64,000 nucleotides of DNA from Yinghuangia seranimata (GTDB lineage: Bacteria > Actinomycetota > Actinomycetes > Streptomycetales > Streptomycetaceae), in NCBI RefSeq assembly GCF_029953285.1, contig NZ_JASAOI010000037.1:1-64000 (forward strand), given 5' to 3'. Shown here piece by piece: positions 46,200-52,757 of the stretch (the stretch's first letter is position 1; each line of letters starts with the position of its first letter). Both the position numbers and the translations under genes were made by a program. The notes below the pieces were generated by a model. It was not told the origin of the DNA. It ran no database searches and saw only the letters and a list, made by a program, of their open reading frames with translations.

Positions 46200-46407
46200 A
46201 CCCGGTCCGGTATGAAGTGGGGGACAGTTCGGTGTCTCTGCCGGCGGGGTCGTCCGGCATGAGCGCGACCACCGGGCTGCTGCAGATCTCGCCCACCGTG
46301 GTGGTGCGTGGGCCCCTGCTGTCGGCGACTGCGCGGACCACGGCGTCGCGGTCGGTGAGCATGCCGCGCAACGGACCTCTGTCGGTGACGAGGAGGTCGC
46401 CGATGCC
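46183..46407 (-). pseudogene. CBS-domain protein remnant
   Basis: About 74 codons encode the middle of a CBS-pair protein: GPLRGMLTDRDAVVRAVADS and TVGEICSSPVVALMPDDPA are near-canonical. The first strand-helix and the whole second CBS half are missing; the frame ends in unrelated residues (SYRTGFNRRS). There is no start codon in context. It lies directly downstream of the STAS gene and looks like the core of a deleted neighbour. Confidence 0.55.
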
Positions 46408-46445
46408 GTGCGTTCCGGTGTCTGGGCGAGGGTGGCCGCCGCGGG

Positions 46446-46922
46446 CTAGCGGTGGAGCGTCGACAGCCCGCGCTGCCGGTCGCTGCGGTGCGTCGGCACC
46501 TGAGGGTCGGCCGCGAACGCCGGGGCGGCTGTGCCCGTTTCTGCCGGGGATCCCGGATCGGCGGACGACGCCTGTGGTTGCTCGTCGGGGACGGCCTGCC
46601 CCAGGGTGTCGGCGACCCGCATCAGGTCGGTCAGCTCGGTGATCCGCAGCAGCCGCCGTGTCAGGCCCTCGGGGCACACCAGACGCAGTTCGCCGCCCTG
46701 CTCGCGGGCGCTGTGGTATCCGGCGACCAGGGCGCCAAGGCCGCTGGCGTCGCAGAAGTCCAGCCCGGACAGGTCCACGACGACCCGCGCGCCACGCCGC
46801 GCCTCCAGCACCTCCTCCAGCGCGTCGCCGAGCGCGGCGGCGGAGGCGATGTCCAACTCGCCGAACAGCTCGACGACCATCCACGACCGCCATGGATACG
46901 AGGAGATCCTCAGCAGATCCAT
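46446..46922 (-). CDS. STAS-domain anti-sigma factor antagonist
   Basis: A 158-residue protein. Residues 1-105 form a STAS domain (WMVVELFGELDIASAAALGDALEEVL, RVVVDLSGLDFCDASGLGALVAGY), in which the Ser of FCDASGLG is the phosphorylation site. A 50-residue disordered tail follows. It should bind an anti-sigma kinase in its unphosphorylated state and free a sigma factor. The SpoIIE-type phosphatase upstream on the same strand is a natural activator. ATG 46922 has GAGG upstream; the longer frame upstream is noise. Confidence 0.85.
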   Translation of the reverse strand: MDLLRISSYPWRSWMVVELFGELDIASAAALGDALEEVLEARRGARVVVDLSGLDFCDASGLGALVAGYHSAREQGGELRLVCPEGLTRRLLRITELTDLMRVADTLGQAVPDEQPQASSADPGSPAETGTAAPAFAADPQVPTHRSDRQRGLSTLHR

Positions 46923-47191
46923 CGTCCTCACCCCTTCGGGGCGGACCGCAGCACGTCCTCGGCGCGGCACGGCCGCCTGCCCGCCCCGAGTCCAAGCCTG
47001 ATCACGCTGTCTAGACGTCATGCTCCACCTCGCCCCGGTGCCCCGCAAGCGTCCGGTCGACAGTCGCGGGAGGCTGGGCGCCCGCCGGAGGGGTGGCAGG
47101 GCGCGAGGGCAGGCCGGCCGGCATGCGGGCCGCCTGGGCGTCGACGCGTGCGGACGGTTCGGCGGCACGTGCTTGGACGTCGGCGAACCGG

Positions 47192-47222
47192 GCCCGTGCG
47201 CAGGGCAGGTTGGCGCACGGGC
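47192..47222. terminator. Hairpin terminator after ku
   Basis: GCCCGTGCGC (47192-47201) pairs exactly with GCGCACGGGC (47213-47222) around an 11-base loop, ten bases beyond the leftward ku stop codon. Confidence 0.65.
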
Positions 47223-47231
47223 ATGGTGGTG

Positions 47232-48266
47232 TTAGTCAGCCTTCTTGACGGCGTTCAGGAGATCGTCGCGCGTCATCCGCGAACGTCCGGAGATGTTGAG
47301 GCGGCCGGCGCGCGCGTACAGCTCCTGCTTGGACATCTCCTCCAGGGCCTCGGCGGACGGCGACCGCTTCCGGCGCTTGTCCGTGCGACGGGCCTTGCCG
47401 GCACTCGCCGCCGGGGCCTTCGGACGCCGGTCCGCGCTCTTGGGGCGCGAGCCACCACGTCGTGCCTTGCCCGTGGCTCGGGACCTTCCGCCCGCTTGTT
47501 CGACGCTGCGGCGCAGCGCGGCCATGAGGTCGCCGGCCTCGGTGGCCTCGGGGGCGGGTTCGGCGACGACGACGTCACCACCCTCGGCCTTGGCGCTGAC
47601 CAGGTCGCGGACCTTCTCCTCGTACGTGTCGCGGTAGTCGGCGGGCTTCCACGGGATCGTCATGGCGTCGATCAGTTCCCGCGCGGCCCGCTTCTCCCCG
47701 GTCGAGGGGGCGGCAGGCCGAGGCAGGTCCAGTTCGTCTGCGGCGTCGCGTACCTCGTCGGCCCAGTGCAGCGTCTCCAGCGCGATGACGCGCTCGCCGG
47801 CGCGTATTGCGACGAGGTACTGCTTCGCACGCATGACGAACCGGGCTATCCCGGCCTTGCCCGCCTCCGCGAGGGCGGCGCGCAGCAGCTCGTACACCTT
47901 GGCGTACGGCCTGCCCTTCGGAGCGAGGTAGTAGGTGCGGTCGAAGAAGATCGGCGCGATCTCCTCAAGGTCGACGAAGCCGTCGACCTCCAGCAGCTCG
48001 GACTTGCCCGGGGCGATCGCGTCGAGCTCGCCGGGTTCGACGACGGCGTACTCGCCGTCACCGAGGTCGTAGCCCTTGACGATGTCGTCGAACTCGACCG
48101 GTTCGCCGGTGCGCTCGTTCACCCGCAGGACCCGGATCCGGTCCGACGTACCCCGCTGGAGCTGGTGGAAATGCGTGGTGTGCTCACTCGTCGCGCTGTA
48201 CAAGCTCACCGGCAGAGTCACCAGCCCGAGGGAAACCACCCCGCTCCACACAGGTCGCGCCGCCAT
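47232..48266 (-). CDS. ku: Non-homologous end joining protein Ku
   Basis: A 344-residue Ku homodimer subunit that binds DNA ends and recruits LigD. The beta-barrel core is typical (MAARPVWSGVVSLGLVTLPVSLYSATSEHTTHFHQLQRG, RIRVLRVNERTGEPVEFDDIVKGYDLGDGEYAVVEPGEL, FFDRTYYLAPKGRPYAKVYELLRAAL). The Lys/Arg-rich C-terminal extension ends in a SAP/Rho-N-like helix pair (EALEEMSKQELYARAGRLNISGRSRMTRDDLLNAVKKAD). No ligD gene is next to it. Spore-forming actinomycetes often carry several ku copies. Confidence 0.94.
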   Translation of the reverse strand: MAARPVWSGVVSLGLVTLPVSLYSATSEHTTHFHQLQRGTSDRIRVLRVNERTGEPVEFDDIVKGYDLGDGEYAVVEPGELDAIAPGKSELLEVDGFVDLEEIAPIFFDRTYYLAPKGRPYAKVYELLRAALAEAGKAGIARFVMRAKQYLVAIRAGERVIALETLHWADEVRDAADELDLPRPAAPSTGEKRAARELIDAMTIPWKPADYRDTYEEKVRDLVSAKAEGGDVVVAEPAPEATEAGDLMAALRRSVEQAGGRSRATGKARRGGSRPKSADRRPKAPAASAGKARRTDKRRKRSPSAEALEEMSKQELYARAGRLNISGRSRMTRDDLLNAVKKAD

Positions 48267-48756
48267 GACGCCTCACCGCCCGCCCCTGTCGGCCCCGAGA
48301 CGGTCCCCGAGCGGTCCGCGGGCAAGACCACTCGACGGCCGACGGCGCCAGTGCCGACCAACGGCGATCTTTGCCCGGCTGTATTGAGCACCTGCCCACG
48401 AACGACGCGGCTACCCCGAGCCCGGCCCGGCCGGGAGCCCGGAACGGCCCGGCCACCCTCGCCGAAGACGGCGTCGCGCAGCTCGACGTCGCCCTTCTGG
48501 TGGTAGCCCGGCGGGATGCCGAAGCCGAGCACGGAGATCAGCTTGCCGAGCACCGCGCCGAATGCGGTGATGCCGAGTCCGGTCCAGGACAGCCATGGTG
48601 CGGCCAGCGGCAAGGCGACTCCGGCGATCGTCGCACCCAGCAGAATGACCGCCACGCCCGTCCAAGCGGCGGCGCTGTGACCGCTGTTTCAGTCCGGACA
48701 TCGCTGCGACGACGCAGCGAGCCGATCGGGCCGCGGTGATCCTTGGGCAGGGGCAT
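48218..48756 (-). pseudogene. Small two-helix membrane protein gene with apparent frameshift
   Basis: ATG 48756 (MPLPKDHRGPIGSLRRRSDVRTETAVTA) has GAGGTG seven bases upstream. Near 48675, in a GCGCCGCCGC stretch, the sensible frame shifts by one base into AAAWTGVAVILLGATIAGVALPLAAPWLSWTGLGITAFGAVLGKLI, two membrane helices, then SVLGFGIPPGYHQKGDVEL. The remaining frame runs to 48218, past the start of ku, and looks degenerate. One missing base would restore an ordinary small membrane protein of unknown function. Confidence 0.4.
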
Positions 48757-48911
48757 GCGCGTCACCTCACGGAGGGGGAAGGGACCGGGGTTGTCGCTGC
48801 CCGTGGCTTCGCCGTACAAACACCCGTGCTCGTTAAGGGGGTTCGCGCTGCCTGGCTGACGCTGGTTTGTTCGGCTCCGTGCCGCCTGCCCGTGTCCGCT
48901 CAGGACGCGGG

Positions 48912-49226
48912 CTACGAGTGCCGCTGGTCGGCGCCGACGATCCCCAGGGTGTCGGCGACGGTGCGGCCGCGCTCCTGGTCGGCGGGGTGCCGTAGCGGGG
49001 CGTCCGGGCTCACGGTGTAGGCGGTGCGGCGCCCGACCCTGGTCCGGGAGAGGTATCCGGCGGTTTCGAGGTCGCTGAGGATCCCGCTGACGGCACGTTC
49101 CGTAAGACGGCAGTCCTCAGCGATGTCGCGGATCCGCGCGTACGGGTTGTCGGCGACAGCGGCCAGTACGCGGGCGTGGCTGGTCAGGAATGTCCAGCGG
49201 GCCGGCTGCTCGGCGGGCCTGGTCAT
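48912..49226 (-). CDS. Winged-helix DNA-binding regulator (MarR-like)
   Basis: A 104-residue winged-helix protein: LTSHARVLAAVADNPYARIRDIAEDCRLTERAVSGILSDLETAGYLSRTRVGRRTAYTVSPDAPLRHP. It lacks any extra sensory domain. It is divergent from the STAS gene at 49374 across 147 bases of A+T-rich sequence with spaced repeats, its likely operator. Such short regulators are common in accessory regions of actinomycetes. Confidence 0.75.
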   Translation of the reverse strand: MTRPAEQPARWTFLTSHARVLAAVADNPYARIRDIAEDCRLTERAVSGILSDLETAGYLSRTRVGRRTAYTVSPDAPLRHPADQERGRTVADTLGIVGADQRHS

Positions 49227-49256
49227 GAGTCCATGCTAGATCCACCGTTCTGGAAT

Positions 49257-49285
49257 CTGAATACGGGAAATTTCTTTCCTGAATA
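49257..49285. promoter_or_regulatory. A+T-rich divergent control region with 22-bp-spaced direct repeats
   Basis: CTGAATA occurs at 49257-49263 and again at 49279-49285, 22 bp apart. Between them is the inverted repeat GGAAA/TTTCC (GGAAATTTCTTTCC). The stretch 49245-49300 is by far the most A+T-rich of its neighbourhood and lies between divergent genes, so it probably holds promoter and operator elements. Confidence 0.45.
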
Positions 49286-49373
49286 TCTTGACGGGGGAGT
49301 GCCTCGCGGCGGAGTGTGGAAAGGCCAGACCGCAAGGACCCGAACGTTTCGGTCCTCGAATCTGGGAGGACTG

Positions 49374-49844
49374 ATGGCACGACAGCCTCGAAAGGGGTAT
49401 CGGCGCGCCCCTTGGGCGTCCGTGCAGGTCGACTACCTCACGGTGGACTACGCCGCCGCGGACGGCGTCGCGCTGGTCGTCGCCGTGGGTGAGATCGACG
49501 GCGACAGCGCTTCCCAACTGCGCGAGGCTGTCGACCGGGCGCTACGCACCGAGCCGACCACCCTGCACTTGGACATGGAGCAGGTGACGTTCTGCGACTC
49601 GAGCGGCCTGCACGTCCTTGTCCACGCGCGACGAGTCGCCGCCGAGTCCGGCGGGACGGTGACCATCAGCCCCAGCCCCGCGATGACAAGCCTGCTCGAC
49701 ATGACCGGCACCACGCGTCTGTTCCCCGACCGGCCCCCAACCGCAGCAGCCATGGACGGCCTGCTGCGAGACCCGGGAGGCGTCCTGGGCGCGGACACGC
49801 TCCCGGCCGCGGGCCCAACCCCGGGCCAGGCGTTGTCGCCTTGA
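49374..49844 (+). CDS. STAS-domain anti-sigma factor antagonist
   Basis: A 156-residue protein. The STAS domain spans about residues 18-115 (GVALVVAVGEIDGDSASQLREAVDRAL, LHLDMEQVTFCDSSGLHVLVHARRVA), with the phosphorylatable Ser in FCDSSGLH. The C-terminal 40 residues are Pro/Gly/Ala-rich. GGGAGG lies four bases before ATG 49374. It may act in the same partner-switching pathway as the phosphatase at 42863 and the STAS protein at 46446. Confidence 0.85.
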   Translation: MARQPRKGYRRAPWASVQVDYLTVDYAAADGVALVVAVGEIDGDSASQLREAVDRALRTEPTTLHLDMEQVTFCDSSGLHVLVHARRVAAESGGTVTISPSPAMTSLLDMTGTTRLFPDRPPTAAAMDGLLRDPGGVLGADTLPAAGPTPGQALSP

Positions 49845-49853
49845 CGGCTCCAA

Positions 49854-49979
49854 TGGCGCGAGCAGACCTTCACCGACGAGGACGTACTGGACCCGAAGAC
49901 CGCCAACGCGGCCACCATGCAGGCGTTCAACACTCTGGCGGCAGCCCTGGGCGATGACGCGCAGTGGAGGGACCTGTGA
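49854..49979 (+). pseudogene. C-terminal remnant of a gene upstream of the SCO2522-like gene
   Basis: Directly after the STAS stop, and in the same frame, 41 codons read WREQTFTDEDVLDPKTANAA, then TMQAFNTLAAALGDDAQWRDL and TGA. The sequence is clearly protein-like but has no start. Its stop overlaps the next start (GTGA), the same four-base coupling used between the next two genes. It is most likely the tail of the preceding gene of that operon, whose body has been lost. In S. coelicolor-type clusters this would be SCO2523 or SCO2524; that identity is a guess. Confidence 0.45.
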
Positions 49980-50959
49980 CGGGGCACGACCGAGGCCTTT
50001 GGTACAGCGAGACGTCCGCGGAGCCGCGCACCGAGTCCGTGCCGATGTCGCACCTGTCGGTGGAGGTCGGGCATTTGTACCGGGAGGACTTCGCTTCGGG
50101 GCCGGACGTCCTGCGGAGGCAATTCCGATCCGTGGCCGCGATGTTGCCCGCCGCGGCCGCGGTGTTGAGCCCGCCGGGGCGATCCCGGATCAGCACGTGC
50201 TTCCTCGTCGACGACTACTTCCACCGCTTCGCGGCACCGGCCGAGGTCGTCCCCCTTCTGGTAGGAGCCGCCGCCGAAGCGGGGCTGACCATCGACTACC
50301 TGGCCCGGGAGTCGGCATGCGCCGTCGCGGACGGGCGCCCGATCGCGGGAATGGTCGCCGCCCGGATGGTCGCGCCCCCCGAGGAAGGCGGTAACGGCTC
50401 GCGACCGCCTCCCCAGGAGTCGGGGTGGCTCAGCAACGGAACCCGGTCGCCGTCCTCCGCCGCCACCGAAGCCATGGCCAGACACGCGGCGTGGACGCCG
50501 CCTCGGGAGTTCACCGCGCGTCGTCACTCGATCTTCACCGATGTGGAGCTATGGGACGACGCCGACGGCGAACGCACGTGGTCCTCCCCGTTCCTGGCTG
50601 CGGTATGGCAGTTGCTCCGGCTCGGACTGATCCGCGACAAGGGGGCAGCGCCGTTGGCGCCGCGCCCATGGGACACCGGCACCTACCCGCAGGCCTGGGA
50701 CGACCTGCCGCCTCTCGTCCAACTCAACCCGCACGCGGCACCGTTCGCCGCGTACCGGACCTTCTCCGTGCTGCCGACGACGTTCCTGCCGATCGAGCAC
50801 GCCGTTCGGGTCCTCCTCGACGCCACAGCCGTCGAACCCGCCGTCCTGGACCAACTCGCCCAGCACAGCGCGGCGGAGCACATATCGCTGCCGCGCGAGG
50901 TGACCGCACGCATCATGTACACCTTCCTCCCCGGCCTCGCGGACGGGGGCAGCGCGTGA
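49976..50959 (+). CDS. SCO2522-like protein of unknown function
   Basis: A 327-residue protein. The segments AEPRTESVPMSHLSVEVGHLYREDFA and ISTCFLVDDYFHRFAAPAEVVPLLVGAAAEAGLTIDYLARESACA recall the SCO2522 family of actinomycetes (from memory; no search was possible). It is cytosolic with no known catalytic motif. The GTG at 49976 has a perfect GGAGG five bases upstream. It overlaps the next gene by four bases. In related genomes the family sits in a five-gene set with a P-loop protein and a methyltransferase, which are absent here. Confidence 0.65.
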   Translation: MTGHDRGLWYSETSAEPRTESVPMSHLSVEVGHLYREDFASGPDVLRRQFRSVAAMLPAAAAVLSPPGRSRISTCFLVDDYFHRFAAPAEVVPLLVGAAAEAGLTIDYLARESACAVADGRPIAGMVAARMVAPPEEGGNGSRPPPQESGWLSNGTRSPSSAATEAMARHAAWTPPREFTARRHSIFTDVELWDDADGERTWSSPFLAAVWQLLRLGLIRDKGAAPLAPRPWDTGTYPQAWDDLPPLVQLNPHAAPFAAYRTFSVLPTTFLPIEHAVRVLLDATAVEPAVLDQLAQHSAAEHISLPREVTARIMYTFLPGLADGGSA

Positions 50960-51894
50960 CGGCACACCTTGTCGTGGGCGAGGTGCACACCGGGCTGCTG
51001 ATGCACTCCTCGATGCTGCCCGAGGGCGCGGTGCCCGGCCTCCTGGACCTGGTGCCGGGGGAGCGCGTGCGCTGGGCGGAACGGCCGATGGCCCGGGCCG
51101 TCTCCGCGGACCTGGCACGCGCCGTGGACTGCCCGCTGGCGGTCGCCTCCGGGCCCCGGGGGCGAGGCCTCGGCACCGTCCTCGCCCGCGCCCGGTTGGT
51201 GGGCGGACGGGTCATTCAGGCCTCGGTCCGGGCCCGCCTCGTCTGCAACGCGGAACGGCGTAGGCCATGGGGGCACTACCTCGCTCGGCTCGGTGACGTC
51301 GAGGTCCTCGGCAAGGCGGACGCCCCGGCCTTGGCGGACGGCTTCATCGCGGACGCCGACACCGACGCCGACGCCGGCCTCGTACGCGTGACGCTCGACA
51401 CCGGGGCCGTGTGCGAGTCCCTCCTCATGGACCTGCAGAGGGCGCCTGCCCTGGACCACCGGCCGACGATGCGCACTCGGCGTACCCGGCTGCGCTGGTC
51501 GGCTCGTAGGGACCCGGACGCACCCGTGCTGTCCGGGCGGTTCACGGTCGTCGACGAGACGCTGCGGACGCTGAGCCTGCACCTGCCGGCGGATACCGCA
51601 TTCGACCCTGCGGACCTGGCCGCCCTCTGCGAAGACCTGGCACACCACGACTGGCTCCTGACCACGGCCGGCAGAGTCGCCGAGCAGGCCTGCACAGGCG
51701 CGGCCGACCCGACCGCACTACGCCGCCTCCGGCCGGTCGTCGACCATCTTCTCCACCTATGGACACCGGGCACCGACGTCGCCCCCGCACTGCTCCCGGC
51801 CTGGGACGCCCTCGAGGCCCGCCCGGGGTTCTCCCGCCAATGGCAGACGACCGTCAGCCGGATCCGCGCCTTCCTGGCCCTCGACACCACCTAG
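50956..51894 (+). CDS. SCO2521-like protein of unknown function
   Basis: A 312-residue protein starting with GTG at 50956, overlapping the previous stop (GTGA). TAHLVVGEVHTGLLMHSSMLPEGAVPGLLDLVPGERVRWAERPMARAVS followed by GTVLARARLVGGRVIQASVRARLV is reminiscent of the SCO2521 family. No signal peptide, membrane helix or catalytic motif is apparent. It is probably an obligate partner of the SCO2522-like protein. The stop TAG overlaps the stop of a convergent DoxX remnant. Confidence 0.65.
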   Translation: MTAHLVVGEVHTGLLMHSSMLPEGAVPGLLDLVPGERVRWAERPMARAVSADLARAVDCPLAVASGPRGRGLGTVLARARLVGGRVIQASVRARLVCNAERRRPWGHYLARLGDVEVLGKADAPALADGFIADADTDADAGLVRVTLDTGAVCESLLMDLQRAPALDHRPTMRTRRTRLRWSARRDPDAPVLSGRFTVVDETLRTLSLHLPADTAFDPADLAALCEDLAHHDWLLTTAGRVAEQACTGAADPTALRRLRPVVDHLLHLWTPGTDVAPALLPAWDALEARPGFSRQWQTTVSRIRAFLALDTT

Positions 51895-52055
51895 CTCCCG
51901 AGCGGGGTCAGGGCGACGGAGGCCATGGTGAGAGCCGCCGCCGGAGACGCGCCCTTGCGGTCGCCGGCGCGTAGGTGGAAGGCGACCGCCCCGGCGAAGT
52001 AGAGCACCTTCCGGGAAGCAGCCGAGGCGGCCAGGACCACCGAGGCGGACCGGGC
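51891..52055 (-). pseudogene. C-terminal remnant of a DoxX-family membrane protein
   Basis: The last 55 codons of a leftward frame read SASVVLAASAASRKVLYFAG, then AVAFHLRAGDRKGASPAAAL and TMASVALTPLGS. This matches the last two helices of DoxX-like proteins (the VLYFxGAVxxHLRxGD pattern). The first helices are missing and the upstream codons are unrelated. Nothing else recognisable lies in 52056-52310. Confidence 0.5.
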
Positions 52056-52310
52056 GAGTCCCGGTTCCTGATCAATGCCAGTGGGCAACTGCCGCACCAG
52101 GAGTGCGTCAACAGTGCCAACGCCCCCGGCCGTCGCCACCGCAGACACGGGGCCGGTAACCGAGGGACCGGGAGTCTGCCGTCGGCCCCGCGCCCAAGAC
52201 GGTCGTTCGAGGCGGCGGTCTCGCCGGAAGATCTCCTGGCGAACCGGACGTTGGCGCCCCTTGTCCCGGTTTGGCGGACGTGATCATGTCGGTGCGGGGA
52301 GCATGGAGGC

Positions 52311-52757
52311 ATGACGGGGTGGGTGCGTGCGTGTTGGTGGGGGCTTGCCGTGCTGGGTGCCGGTGCGGCAGTCGGCCTGGTGGTGTGGGTAGCGGCCGCG
52401 CACCCGGAGGGGGCCGGTCAGGGATGGGGCGCGGTAGGGGCGGTGACCGGGGTCGCCGCGGCGGGGACCTCGCTGTGGCAACTGCGTGTGCAGCCCGCGC
52501 CGGCCTCGCCGTCCGCCGCGCCCGTGCCGGCCCCGCCATCTGCCGCGCCCGCGCCGGTCGAGCCGGTGACGGGTGAGCGGGGGGCGATCGTGGCGAGGGG
52601 GAGCGTGACCGGTTCTTCGACCCGGTACACCGGCACACCCCCCACACCCCCCTCTGCGGCGGGTCCGACGAGCAGCCCGGAAGGACTGACGGGCCGAGAC
52701 GGCGCGATCGTCGCCGGCGGGGACGTCACGGACTCGCACACGGACTTCCGCCCATGA
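52311..52757 (+). CDS. Two-helix membrane effector with two C-terminal signalling motifs (candidate)
   Basis: A 148-residue protein. Residues 8-30 (CWWGLAVLGAGAAVGLVVWV) and 38-58 (GWGAVGAVTGVAAAGTSLWQL) form a membrane hairpin. A Pro/Ala/Ser linker (61-86) leads to two copies of one motif: TGERGAIVARGSVTGSSTRY (87-106) and TGRDGAIVAGGDVTDSHTDF (127-146), separated by a Pro/Thr/Ser-rich spacer. The next protein carries a third copy at its N-terminus, and the two genes overlap by ATGA. I infer an effector activated by templated assembly of the motif, acting on the membrane. No homologous family is recognised for the hairpin part. Confidence 0.75.
   Translation: MTGWVRACWWGLAVLGAGAAVGLVVWVAAAHPEGAGQGWGAVGAVTGVAAAGTSLWQLRVQPAPASPSAAPVPAPPSAAPAPVEPVTGERGAIVARGSVTGSSTRYTGTPPTPPSAAGPTSSPEGLTGRDGAIVAGGDVTDSHTDFRP

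Noticed and set aside
51891-52148. 85-residue - strand frame as an intact small gene
   Set aside because: Only its last 55 codons resemble a protein (DoxX end). The first 30 have no ribosome site or membrane helix, so it is treated as a remnant.
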